Origin: Planctomycetota bacterium
GTDB taxonomy: Bacteria > Planctomycetota > Uabimicrobiia > Uabimicrobiales > Uabimicrobiaceae
Reading direction: 5' to 3'
DNA: 64,000 nt
Assembly (NCBI GenBank): GCA_029260735.1
Contig: JAJDCR010000153.1
Location: 1-64,000, forward strand
In this document: one piece after another, positions 34,078 through 42,833 of the stretch
How positions within the stretch are numbered: position 1 is the stretch's first letter
Layout: the number at the start of each line of letters is the position of its first letter
Translations under genes and position numbers: made by a program
The notes under the pieces: generated by a model
The model's database searches: none
What the model was told of the DNA's origin: nothing
The model's input: the letters and a program-made list of their open reading frames with translations, nothing else

Positions 34078-35115
34078 CTAGGAAGTTTTTCGAGAAGCAA
34101 GTGAATGTTGAAAGTAAAGTAAGGCAAAGAAAAAGAGACCTATGGCTGATCCCAAGCAAGAATAGACAAGGAGAGCTGAATCTAATAGAGCTATGCCTAA
34201 GGCTAAGAGTCCAAATAGAGATGTTAATAGTAGAGAATGGGAAAGAGTTTCGCCGGAAGACCACTTTACTTTTTGAATGATTCTCTCTAAAGAAAACTTT
34301 CTGGTTTTAGAAAAATGTACTAGGGAGAGAGTTAAAGCAAGCCAAAGAGGGCCTGTGAGAACTATAGGGCTGACAATACTTATCGAAAAATGGTTAGAGT
34401 AGTATCCTTCTAAAGTTAAAAAAGCTAGACAAAAACCAATGAAGTGAGATCCCATTCTCCCTAAAAAAGTACGCCTAGGGGGCATTTGTTCTATCATTCC
34501 TCCCAGAAAGGAACCTCCCATAACAGCACAGAGAAAGGCTTGTGTATGGTTTTGTTCTATAATTGCGAGAATAAATAAAAAACTAATGATTAAAGAGGGG
34601 ATTCCTAAAGCAATGCCTTCTTGTGAATCTAACCAGTCTACTACATTGGTTAGGGCGATAAGCCAAAATACAGTAAGAAAGAAATTTCCTAGGTGAATGG
34701 TTTGACTTCCTAAGTTTACCGGAAAAACATTTAGCCAAGTAATATCTGTTTTTATTCCTCCACGGAAAAGGAGAAAGCCTACTACTATTTGACAAGAAAG
34801 AGAGATTAAAGTGGAGTGAGGGTAAACATCTCGGATTAAGCCTGTAAAAGCAAGAAGAGCTGCCCCTACTAGAATGCTAAGCAGTTTTTCATTTTCGATG
34901 GTAATGGGGAAATTAGGATCAAAATTTTTCCATAGAAAAAAAATGAAGAGAGAGAAAACAAAAGAAAAATAAAGTGGTCCCCCTCCTAGGTAGGGCAAGG
35001 AACCTTTTTCGGGAGGAGAAATAACATGGCAATAAATCGCTGCTCGTCGAAATGGTATGAGTAAAGTGAAGCTTGCAAAAAAAGCTAACCCAAAATAAGT
35101 GAAGTAATAGAACAT
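34078..35115 (-). CDS. MraY/WecA-family membrane protein with altered catalytic motifs
   Basis: The 345 residues have about ten membrane helices and the general plan of polyprenyl-phosphate sugar-1-phosphate transferases. The key motifs are changed: DDxxD is GLIRDVYPHS (R95, D96); the NxxNxxDGxDGLA motif is NVVDWLDSQEGIALG, keeping D163 only; and GDSGS is GRMGSHFIGF (R220 instead of Asp). A PPR-type basic loop (MPPRRTFLGR) remains. These changes argue against normal transferase activity; it may be a scaffold, a flippase-like relative or a regulator. It follows the kinase gene by 12 bases. Confidence 0.78.
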   Translation of the reverse strand: MFYYFTYFGLAFFASFTLLIPFRRAAIYCHVISPPEKGSLPYLGGGPLYFSFVFSLFIFFLWKNFDPNFPITIENEKLLSILVGAALLAFTGLIRDVYPHSTLISLSCQIVVGFLLFRGGIKTDITWLNVFPVNLGSQTIHLGNFFLTVFWLIALTNVVDWLDSQEGIALGIPSLIISFLFILAIIEQNHTQAFLCAVMGGSFLGGMIEQMPPRRTFLGRMGSHFIGFCLAFLTLEGYYSNHFSISIVSPIVLTGPLWLALTLSLVHFSKTRKFSLERIIQKVKWSSGETLSHSLLLTSLFGLLALGIALLDSALLVYSCLGSAIGLFFFALLYFQHSLASRKTS

Positions 35116-35127
35116 AGTTGTTACCCA

Positions 35128-37200
35128 CTAGTTTATATTTGCTGTTTCGGGGCCTAGTCCACGTAGTTCTTCACAGAGAGCACGATATTGACGAGCTCCT
35201 TTATGATTTTTGTCAATGGCTAGTATATACTCTAATGCATTGACCGCTTGGGTGTAACTTGAGTTACGGAAATGCTCCAAAGCTTCCTGGAAAGAATCTT
35301 CCAATTTTTTTTGTTGGGTGATTTTTGTTTCGGCAAGACTTTTATATTCGAGAGCACCTTTATGGTTTTCCATATACTTGAGAACACGATCAAAGCATTT
35401 AATGGCTTTTTGCCATTGCTGCCCTTTGAAAAAGGTCATTCCTTGGTTGTAGAAAAAACCAATTTCCTCAATTTTATTTTCATCATCACTGCGAGCTAAA
35501 CTTTCCGAAAGGAGCATTTTCGCTTCTAGGTTAGTTTCATCTAGCTCTAAAACTCGTTCAAATTTACTGATTGCACTGGTGAATTCCCATTTTTCATAAA
35601 GATCTAAAGCTTCTTTATAGGCACTTTCTAGCTCTGAACGATTGCGGGCGACTTTATCGAGCTCGTTTTGCGCCATTTTTTTGTATTTACGAGCTTCTTT
35701 GTGCTGAGGATAGAGTTGAAGAACAATTTCAAATGACTTTAGAGCATTCTCATAATCTTCATTTTTAATGGCAATGATTCCATCTCTATAATTCTCAGCC
35801 ACTTGGGCCATCTTAATCTTCTTTTCGCAAAGTTTTTTTAACTTAGTTAGCCATTCGTAGTAAGGATTAATCTCTAGAGCTTGTTCAAATTTTTTCAGAG
35901 CATCTGCAAAATTATCTCTTTGGAAAAGTTTTTTACCGATTTTAGCTAAATGATCTACTCTTTCCCATTCATCGCTCGTTTGTTCCTTAGCCTTTTGATA
36001 GAGTTCTGGCATTTTCTTTTCGAGAGTATTTTGATGTCTTTTTACAGTGGCGGATTTGGGGTACATAAGGGAGATGCGAAAAAAATCTTGGACATAAGAA
36101 TAAGCTTCTTCGTTCATAGATGCTTCATGAAAAGCGATTGCCTGATGAAAGGATTCTTCTAATATATCTTGTCGCTCATGAGCTCTCTTTAGTTTATGTA
36201 CCTCTTCTTTTTTGGCTAGAGCTTCTTTGTTACTTGGTTCAAGTTCAAGAACTTCATTGACAATAGAAAGAGCTTTTTCAAAGTCTTCGTCTTTTATTGC
36301 TAAAGAGACATCTACCATAAGAGAAGGAATTTTGTTTTCGACACTTTTTGAGGAAGTTCCTCTGCTGTTCAAAGCTTCGACTATCTTATCGACGTTGTCA
36401 AAGCGGTCTCCTTCCTCTTTGGCAATTGCTTTTAAGACAATTTTATCTAAGTAAAGAGGAATTTGATCATTGATCTCATTTGGAGTAATAGCTTCTTCGT
36501 TGAGGTGCAGCTTGTATAAGGCGATAGGGGATTCTGCGTCAAAAGGAACTCGACCAGTGATCATTTCGTACAGAATAATTCCAAGTGCGTATTGATCTGT
36601 AAATGTGGAAACCGTTCCCTCGAATTGTTCTGGAGCCATGTAGGTAGGTTTTCCTAAAACGATTCCCGTTTGAGTGACTTTTTCAGAGCCGATGGTTTTA
36701 GCAATCCCAAAGTCCATTATCTTGACAACTCCATCTGGACGGATCATAATGTTGTCAGGAGAGAGATCACGATGTATAATTTGGTCTTTTAAGTTGTGTG
36801 CGTAGGCAATTGACTTTGCTACTTGAGTAAAAATATCAATAGATTCTTGGACGACAAAAGCCCCTTGTTCTTCTAATATGTCGGCTAAAGTTTTTCCTTC
36901 GACATACTCCATCGTAAAGCCTGTGCAATCTGGCTCCTCAATCGCGCTAATAACGCGGACAATGTTTAAGTGGTCGAGTTGTGCCAGTAAGCGCATTTCA
37001 ATCTCGAAGCGTTTTTGGAAGCCTTTCTCCCCAGAAAGATGCGGATGGAAGATTTTGATCGCTCTAGGAATATCAAGCTTTTCGTCAAAAGCTTTGTAGA
37101 CGGTACCAAAACCACCAATGGCAATTTTTTCTTTTATTACACAAGAACCGAAAGCTCGGTTGATCATACTGTCAAGTTGTTCGGGATTTTCTGAAGCCAT
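35128..37200 (-). CDS. Ser/Thr protein kinase with C-terminal TPR-like repeats, catalytically intact
   Basis: Residues about 18-285 are a Hanks-type kinase with GGFGTVY, the lysine in PRAIKIF, HRDLSPDN with D145, DFG at 163-165 and GKPTYMAPEQ. The Ser in HRDLSP is a known bacterial variant. Residues about 300-680 consist of TPR-type repeats (for example DFEKALSIVNEVLELEPSNK, NFADALKKFEQALEINPYYE, QWQKAIKCFDRVLKYMENHK) with coiled-coil stretches. No membrane helix is present, so it is a cytoplasmic kinase, probably docking partners through its repeats. AAGG precedes the ATG. It leads the minus-strand run toward cstA. Confidence 0.95.
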   Translation of the reverse strand: MASENPEQLDSMINRAFGSCVIKEKIAIGGFGTVYKAFDEKLDIPRAIKIFHPHLSGEKGFQKRFEIEMRLLAQLDHLNIVRVISAIEEPDCTGFTMEYVEGKTLADILEEQGAFVVQESIDIFTQVAKSIAYAHNLKDQIIHRDLSPDNIMIRPDGVVKIMDFGIAKTIGSEKVTQTGIVLGKPTYMAPEQFEGTVSTFTDQYALGIILYEMITGRVPFDAESPIALYKLHLNEEAITPNEINDQIPLYLDKIVLKAIAKEEGDRFDNVDKIVEALNSRGTSSKSVENKIPSLMVDVSLAIKDEDFEKALSIVNEVLELEPSNKEALAKKEEVHKLKRAHERQDILEESFHQAIAFHEASMNEEAYSYVQDFFRISLMYPKSATVKRHQNTLEKKMPELYQKAKEQTSDEWERVDHLAKIGKKLFQRDNFADALKKFEQALEINPYYEWLTKLKKLCEKKIKMAQVAENYRDGIIAIKNEDYENALKSFEIVLQLYPQHKEARKYKKMAQNELDKVARNRSELESAYKEALDLYEKWEFTSAISKFERVLELDETNLEAKMLLSESLARSDDENKIEEIGFFYNQGMTFFKGQQWQKAIKCFDRVLKYMENHKGALEYKSLAETKITQQKKLEDSFQEALEHFRNSSYTQAVNALEYILAIDKNHKGARQYRALCEELRGLGPETANIN

Positions 37201-37308
37201 GAGTCGCCCTTGCTCATTACTTTACTAGGGGGTTTGTAAACTTAGTTAACTTAATCTCAAAATACAAAAAACCTCTATATTTAGCAAGAATTTTTTTCGG
37301 AAGGAGTG

Positions 37309-38406
37309 ATGGTGAAATATAAAAAAGATCTTTATCTGGGAATACTTTGCTTTTTTTTCTTCTCTCTTTGGGTTTCTTTGTTGGGCCAAGAAATGAAACA
37401 AATTCAATCTGCTTTGCTGCAAAGAGCAAGAGAAGCTGCTCCTTATGTCGTGAAAATAGAAGTTCAAAGAGATGCTTCGTGGCAAGAAGATCTGCCTCCT
37501 GGCTACATTCTTTTTCAAGATGTGGAAAAACTTCCTTGGCCAAATAAAAAATTAAAAATAAAAGATATTCTTAAAAAAAAATTAAAATTAAGGCCATTAG
37601 GTTCTGTTTCGGGAATGATCATTTCTTCCCAAGGAGAGATTCTTACATCAGCTTACAATGTGGAAGGGAAAATAGAAAAAATTACAGTTACTTTATCTAA
37701 CGGAAAAACTTTTCTTGCTCAGGTAATTGCTAAAAGTTATGCCGACGATCTTGCCTTGTTAAAAATTGATTCTAGGACTAAAGCTCCTGTTGCTTTGAAA
37801 AGTGATCTCTTTGAACAACCAAAAGTAGGAGCTTGGAGTATAGTTCTGGGAAGAGGTTCAAAAGATGCTTCTCTGAGTGTGCATTATGGTATCATTAGTT
37901 CTTTAGGATCTACCTCAAAAAGTTCTTGGCAAATTGATGCGAAGGTAAATCACCATAACACCGGGGGAGCAGTTTTTAGTATAAAAGGAGAGCTCCTTGG
38001 GTTAGTTCATCGCACAAGCCACTATAGTAAAATAAGGCCTAGTTCAGGAGTTGGCTTTGTTCTTCCTCTTTCTGAAATTCAGCGTCTTTTAAAACAACTG
38101 CGCCAAGGAGTAAATATTCCTCGAAAAAAAAAGCCTTACTTAGGAGTTCGAGTGGAAGGCAGTTTAAAAAAAGGAGGATATCGCTGGATGGAGGTGGCGG
38201 GGGTTTTTCCTGACTCTCCTGCTTGGCATGGTGGAGTTTATCCGTATGATTTGATTCAAAAGGTAAATGGAAAATCTATTCGTAATAAAGTACATTTTCA
38301 AGGAATGATCGAGTCCTGCCGTATAGGAGAAACTATTTTCTTGAGTCTCTTACGGCAGGACATGGAAATCGAAATGGAGATAGTTTTGGGAAAAGCCTGG
38401 TATTAA
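37309..38406 (+). CDS. HtrA/DegP-like protein with lost catalytic residues, PDZ domain
   Basis: The ribosome site AAGGAG is very close to the ATG at 37309; GTG 37312 is equally possible. A signal peptide (LYLGILCFFFFSLWVSLLG) exports it. The trypsin-like domain keeps the fold but not the triad: ILTSAYNVEG has Tyr116 where active HtrA enzymes have His, DDLALLKI keeps the Asp, and NHHNTGGAV has Thr218 for the nucleophile Ser of GNSGG. A PDZ domain follows (YLGVRVEG ... VAGVFPDSPAWHGGVYPYDL). It should be proteolytically inactive and may bind peptides or regulate the intact relative at 41003. Confidence 0.88.
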   Translation: MVKYKKDLYLGILCFFFFSLWVSLLGQEMKQIQSALLQRAREAAPYVVKIEVQRDASWQEDLPPGYILFQDVEKLPWPNKKLKIKDILKKKLKLRPLGSVSGMIISSQGEILTSAYNVEGKIEKITVTLSNGKTFLAQVIAKSYADDLALLKIDSRTKAPVALKSDLFEQPKVGAWSIVLGRGSKDASLSVHYGIISSLGSTSKSSWQIDAKVNHHNTGGAVFSIKGELLGLVHRTSHYSKIRPSSGVGFVLPLSEIQRLLKQLRQGVNIPRKKKPYLGVRVEGSLKKGGYRWMEVAGVFPDSPAWHGGVYPYDLIQKVNGKSIRNKVHFQGMIESCRIGETIFLSLLRQDMEIEMEIVLGKAWY

Positions 38407-38428
38407 GACACACCTAGCCTATGAAACT

Positions 38429-40771
38429 CTACTCAAAATAGCCGTAGCCTGGGTAGAGGAGTTCCGTTCCTGTTATTTTACCTAGCCCTTCGCTATACAT
38501 TCTCATGGCCTCGACAACTCCAGGTAAAACAGGGTGATTGCCACTGGAATTGATCGGAAAAAGAGCTTTCCACTTATTGTAGGTTCCTAAGTGAATGTTG
38601 AAAGAAGAGAGTTGTTCATAAAGCCCCGTTAGTCTCTGAGTAAAGGCGAGAACCCCAGAGGAAGTAAAATAGGAGCCTAGGGGAAGAGCGTTGAGAGCTT
38701 CCCTAAACTCTGAGCTACTTTGGCAGCGAGTAATTTGCTCAGATAGATTTTCTTTGTAAGATTTGGCTCGGACAATAGTTGCTTGTGCTCTTAGGTCAAC
38801 AAAACCATTATTTGTAACTAACCAATCCCAAAGATCTTGTTGGGCTAAAGAATGTTCTTGAGATATTTTCTCGATATGCTCATAAAAAGTGTTCGTGTGA
38901 GATATGACTAAGTCTGCTGGAGCTACATAAGGCCCGACAAGAATTTTCTCTTGTCCTTCTTGGTCTCGGTAAATAATGGGAGTACCAAGAGAAGTGATTG
39001 TGTTAATAGTCTTTTTTACGGCATTGAGGAGTTCGCAGAAGAAAGTTTCGACAAAACCTTTTTGCAGACTTAGATCTGTTTTGTAGCCTACAAAATTGGC
39101 CATTTCTTGGGGAGTGCTAATAGAAAGAAGCTTGGTAAATTTTTTTTCGATGTCTTGAGAATTATAATCAATGATGTCTTCTAGGAGTAGGGGCTGAGAA
39201 TTTTTGTCAACAAATTCCATGACTTCTTCTACTCTGTACTTACAAGTAACTTCTGCGATTCTTCCTAAATCAAGAGTTCCAAGACGGTGAAGAAGAGTGT
39301 ACAATCCTGTTGTATGTAATTCTGCCTGGTGTTTAGAGGAACCTAAATCTTGGAAGGCTTTTGCTGTAAAACCAGAAAGTTGGTAACGAGTGAACTGAGC
39401 GTTATTTCCAAGGAGTGCAAAAATTAAGATGGAATTATCAGACTCTTCTCGATAGCAAATACCATGTTGATCAAACCAAGGTCTTTGTAAATCATCACCA
39501 AAGAGAGCGTTGAAGGCCAATATGTGAGCAAGTTCTTCTTGCATGGAAACTTTCATATTGAGATACAAAGCCCAAGTGTTATCGATGGAAAAGAAACCAT
39601 TTTCTCCACTTTCCAAAGCAAAATTAACGTTGAGTGGTCCAGTGCTCTCAAAAGAATTTTTTTGGTTTTTGTCACTCGCTTGTAAACTTAGCTGAAAAGA
39701 AGGAAAAACTTGGTTAGAGGGAGAAGCTGACTGAAGAAGGCTGGGAGAAATAGGCAAGTTGTCTTTTTCTTGAGCTTGCGAAAAAGCAATGCGAACATTG
39801 TTACTCATGGGAAGTTGGCGGAAAGCACTGATATTATTTATTCCTACGGCAGCGGCAGTAATGAGTGTTTTCAGTCCTAGTTTGGAGTATGTTTCTGTTA
39901 AGGCGTTGGCGTAAAATTGTTTCTCTTTCAAGAGTTCGCCTAAAGAACTGTGGGCATAACCAAGGTGAATAACAGGATTTCCATTTACAATAGTAAACAT
40001 TCCCCCGACAGAAGTGGTATGAGCGATTAAAACCTCCTGGGCATAAAACTTCTTAATGTTTCCCAAGCCTTGGGCAACCGCTTCGAGGATTTTTGCTTTG
40101 ATACTTCGCTCTACCTTGCGATTTGTATCTCTTTCTATTCCTAATTGATCCAAAATTTTATCAATAGCATTCATATGATAAGCAGCTACACTGGGAATGG
40201 GGATGCCAGAGAGAACGCCACAAAAACGAAAATCGTCGGAAAGGTTTTTGCGCTTTTTATATTGGAATAAAAACTCCTCAAAAGGAGAACTAATATCAAA
40301 AATAGCCTTTTGTAAAAGATTGAGGTTTTCTTCTCTGGAAACTTCTGGGCGGATGACTGTTTCTAAGCCTTGTTTGAAAACAGGCCTAGCATCAAATTCA
40401 CAAAGTTCTAGTTGGATTCCACTCTCTCGCTTCAGTATAATGAGATCTTTACCGTTAGAGAGAGAGTCCGTTTCACGAGTGAAAGTGTCTTTTCCTTTTT
40501 TCTGGAAGGCCTGAGTTAGTTTCTCCATAAAATAGGCAATGTCATTAGGCCCTTTTCCTGTGGCAATAATATGGACAGTAGAAGCCTCTTTTTTTCCGAT
40601 CGAAAGCATTTTTTCATAGAGTTCGATCATTTCGATGACAATTTGCCCCCCTATGGCCCCCGTTCCTCCAAAGATAACTTGAGATTGCTCTAAGGTAGCT
40701 TCTTCTTGTGCTCCTTTTTTTAGCTTAGCCATTAAGGATTCGTTCTTAAAGCGAATAAAGTTGATACTCAC
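38429..40771 (-). CDS. Large Rossmann-fold protein, unknown
   Basis: The GTG at 40771 follows GAGGAG. Near residue 33 the sequence VIFGGTGAIGGQIVIEMIE is a clear nucleotide-binding GGTGxxG motif of the NAD(P)-dependent reductase type. The rest, to residue 780, I cannot assign. Conserved-looking features include SVGGMFTIVNGNPVIHLGYA (about 255-280) and a C-terminal motif LLYPGYGYFE. It has no signal peptide or membrane helix. It may be an oxidoreductase or a nucleotide-sugar type enzyme with a large helical body. It stands alone between the two HtrA-like genes, in the opposite direction. Confidence 0.85.
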   Translation of the reverse strand: MSINFIRFKNESLMAKLKKGAQEEATLEQSQVIFGGTGAIGGQIVIEMIELYEKMLSIGKKEASTVHIIATGKGPNDIAYFMEKLTQAFQKKGKDTFTRETDSLSNGKDLIILKRESGIQLELCEFDARPVFKQGLETVIRPEVSREENLNLLQKAIFDISSPFEEFLFQYKKRKNLSDDFRFCGVLSGIPIPSVAAYHMNAIDKILDQLGIERDTNRKVERSIKAKILEAVAQGLGNIKKFYAQEVLIAHTTSVGGMFTIVNGNPVIHLGYAHSSLGELLKEKQFYANALTETYSKLGLKTLITAAAVGINNISAFRQLPMSNNVRIAFSQAQEKDNLPISPSLLQSASPSNQVFPSFQLSLQASDKNQKNSFESTGPLNVNFALESGENGFFSIDNTWALYLNMKVSMQEELAHILAFNALFGDDLQRPWFDQHGICYREESDNSILIFALLGNNAQFTRYQLSGFTAKAFQDLGSSKHQAELHTTGLYTLLHRLGTLDLGRIAEVTCKYRVEEVMEFVDKNSQPLLLEDIIDYNSQDIEKKFTKLLSISTPQEMANFVGYKTDLSLQKGFVETFFCELLNAVKKTINTITSLGTPIIYRDQEGQEKILVGPYVAPADLVISHTNTFYEHIEKISQEHSLAQQDLWDWLVTNNGFVDLRAQATIVRAKSYKENLSEQITRCQSSSEFREALNALPLGSYFTSSGVLAFTQRLTGLYEQLSSFNIHLGTYNKWKALFPINSSGNHPVLPGVVEAMRMYSEGLGKITGTELLYPGYGYFE

Positions 40772-40811
40772 AGATATCTCCTCTCAGCACAGTTGTCTAT
40801 CGAATATGCTT

Positions 40812-40840
40812 TTAACTGACTTTTGTAAAATGGCTATAAT
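40812..40840 (+). promoter_or_regulatory. Promoter of the active HtrA-like gene
   Basis: TTAACT (40812-40817) and a perfect TATAAT (40835-40840) are 17 bases apart, about 160 bases upstream of the protease ATG and divergent from the Rossmann-fold gene. Confidence 0.5.
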
Positions 40841-41002
40841 ATAACAAATGCTCTCGAAGGACAAGCCTCTTTAAGAAAAGCCAGACTGGTTTCATTCTTT
40901 TTTTCTTGGTTTTTTTGATTTTGAAAAAAATTCTTTAAATTTTAAAATTTTTAACAATGGAGAAATCAAATACATCTCATTATTAAGTTTTATCTGTTTA
41001 CC

Positions 41003-41920
41003 ATGCTTATACTTCTGAGCTCCCATATCAAAGCAGACCCTACTCTCAAAGCTGCTCTTGAAATGCAGAAAAAAATGCAAAAAGTGGCTCAAAATAGCAT
41101 ACCTAAGTGTGTTCTTGTCGGAGGAGGAACAGGGTTTTTTATCTCTCCGAGAGATATTCTTACAAACGAGCATATTGTACGAGGTAATGATGAGTGGGAG
41201 GTTTCTGTCTATTCGGGAGAAATATTAGAAGGACGAGTGATTGGTCGAGATACTCAGGGAGATTTAGCTCTTTTACGGGTAGAATCTTCTGTGGCTTTTT
41301 CTTACTTTTCTTTGGGCGATTCTGATCGACTTAGGGCCGGAGAGTGGGTTATGGCGATAGGAAATGCTTTTCTTTTGGCAAAAGAGGTTTCATCTATGGC
41401 TGTGTCTCTGGGGATAGTTAGTGCAACGAATCGGAACCAAGAAAGATACCACAATCTTATTCAGACAGATGTAGCTTTGAATCCTGGTAATTCGGGAGGA
41501 CCATTAGTTAATCTTAAAGGAGAGTTGGTCGGACTGAATAGTTTAATTGCTTCTCGTTTTCAAGATCGGCAAAATTCAGGTGTGGGCTATGCTATTTCCT
41601 CTAGGCAAATACAAAACTTTCTTCCTTTATTGCAAAAACAAAGAGGAAAAAGGAAGATTTTCCATGGCACTATCTCAGGGGCGAAGTTTTTGGATTTAGA
41701 GAACAAAGAGGGAGTTCTTGTGGAGAAAACTTCTCTTTTTCAAAAAAAATTACAGCCTGGAGATATTATTTGGGAGATAGACGGATTTTCCGTTTATAAT
41801 ATGAAACAACTTCAGGGAAGACTTTGGCTTTACCCTGCCTTCTGCGAAGTACACTGCAAAATCCTTCGCGGAGACAAGAAAAAAGAAGTCACCCTAAAGT
41901 TAGTTCCCTTTTATAATTAG
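41003..41920 (+). CDS. HtrA/DegP-like serine protease with PDZ domain
   Basis: The trypsin-like domain has an intact triad: His57 in ILTNEHIVRG, Asp in GDLALLRV and Ser164 in NPGNSGGPL. A C-terminal PDZ-like segment follows (GVLVEKTSLFQKKLQPGDII). It should be an envelope protease or chaperone for misfolded proteins. The ATG at 41003 has no ribosome site and leaves only a short hydrophobic leader. Reading back in frame to 40970 gives IHLIIKFYLFTMLILLSS, a much better signal peptide, beginning at an ATA that follows GGAG by seven bases; an unusual start codon or a one-base error is possible. Length is shorter than DegP, with one PDZ domain as in DegS. Confidence 0.9.
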   Translation: MLILLSSHIKADPTLKAALEMQKKMQKVAQNSIPKCVLVGGGTGFFISPRDILTNEHIVRGNDEWEVSVYSGEILEGRVIGRDTQGDLALLRVESSVAFSYFSLGDSDRLRAGEWVMAIGNAFLLAKEVSSMAVSLGIVSATNRNQERYHNLIQTDVALNPGNSGGPLVNLKGELVGLNSLIASRFQDRQNSGVGYAISSRQIQNFLPLLQKQRGKRKIFHGTISGAKFLDLENKEGVLVEKTSLFQKKLQPGDIIWEIDGFSVYNMKQLQGRLWLYPAFCEVHCKILRGDKKKEVTLKLVPFYN

Positions 41921-41934
41921 GACAACTAAGACTT

Positions 41935-42663
41935 TTAGTTTGATATTAGGCTATGAGTTGAATAAATCATGGCCCCGCACCCTTCACAGTCGATGATTTT
42001 TTGGGCATAAACTTGAGATAAATCTTTGGCCATAAGCTGCATATGACAAGCCGTACAAGCTTCATCTTCTACGTGATAAAGAGCTTGTCCTCCCATTGCT
42101 GGAATTAGTCTTTCATAGCCATAATACATTCTAGGATGAGCTTCTTTGGCATCTTTTGCTTTACCTTGGCGTTTGCTATCTAATGTTTTTTGTTCTTTGA
42201 TAAGAGATTCTAGATCTGCTTCTATTTCTTTTTTCTCTTTGTTGAACTCTTTTTCTAAGGCAGCTACTTCCTCTTTAAACGTTGCTTCTTCGCTAACGCT
42301 TGCTTCTATTTGGTTCATTATATCCAGAATCTCTTCTTCTGTGGTGCTAATGAGTTCTTTCTGGTTTTTGATTTCATCTGTTAGAGCACTGTATTCTTTA
42401 TTGGTTTTGATGGTATTGAGTTGGCCTTGTTTTTTGTCGATATTACTTTGGATGGTTCCTAGGTTGCCCTCTTTTTCTCTTTGGCTGAGCTGTAGGCGTT
42501 TTATTTCTTCTTTCTTCTTTTCTAATTTTTCTTTGGCTTGCTGTACACTGGTGTATTGTTTGGAAAGAAGGCGAGGAAGTTTTTCTTGTTCTTGTTTGAT
42601 ACGATAAAGTTTTTTGTCCATTTTCTGGAGCTCTAAAAAAAGATCTAACATACTACTGTGCAT
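41935..42663 (-). CDS. Coiled-coil protein with C4 zinc ribbon (DUF164/zf-RING_7 type)
   Basis: Residues about 5-180 form a long coiled coil (for example KLEKKKEEIKRLQLSQREKE). Residues about 195-235 hold four cysteines in two pairs, CTACHMQL and CEGCGAMIYS, which bind zinc. The motif AHPRMYYGYERL before the ribbon is typical of this family. Such proteins are widespread and have been linked to nucleic-acid binding or secretion chaperoning, but a general role is not settled. It is the last gene of the dnaG-rpoD run. AAGG precedes the ATG. Confidence 0.9.
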   Translation of the reverse strand: MHSSMLDLFLELQKMDKKLYRIKQEQEKLPRLLSKQYTSVQQAKEKLEKKKEEIKRLQLSQREKEGNLGTIQSNIDKKQGQLNTIKTNKEYSALTDEIKNQKELISTTEEEILDIMNQIEASVSEEATFKEEVAALEKEFNKEKKEIEADLESLIKEQKTLDSKRQGKAKDAKEAHPRMYYGYERLIPAMGGQALYHVEDEACTACHMQLMAKDLSQVYAQKIIDCEGCGAMIYSTHSLISN

Positions 42664-42761
42664 AAGGATTAGCCTTTTTGTAAAAGTTTAGCGAAGAAAG
42701 ATAATCTATTGGAATTCCCTATCCCATGAAAACACACTCTTATAGACTTCCTCTTAAATTC

Positions 42762-42831
42762 TTTTGGGAAGCTTCCCAAAAAAGAAAACTCCGAAAAAAC
42801 TTCTTTATGAAATTTTTTCGGAGTTTTTTTT
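42762..42831. terminator. Double hairpin terminator after rpoD
   Basis: AAAACTCCGAAAAAA (42785-42799) pairs with TTTTTTCGGAGTTTT (42813-42827) and T runs lie on both sides, so it can act in both directions. Next to it is a perfect 20-bp palindrome, TTTTGGGAAGCTTCCCAAAA (42762-42781). Together they separate rpoD from the zinc-ribbon gene. Confidence 0.8.
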
Positions 42832-42833
42832 AG

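Noticed and set aside
38313..38361. 11-bp inverted repeat GTCCTGCCGTA inside the inactive HtrA gene
   Set aside because: It lies within a conserved PDZ coding region and has a 27-base loop; coding constraint or chance explains it.
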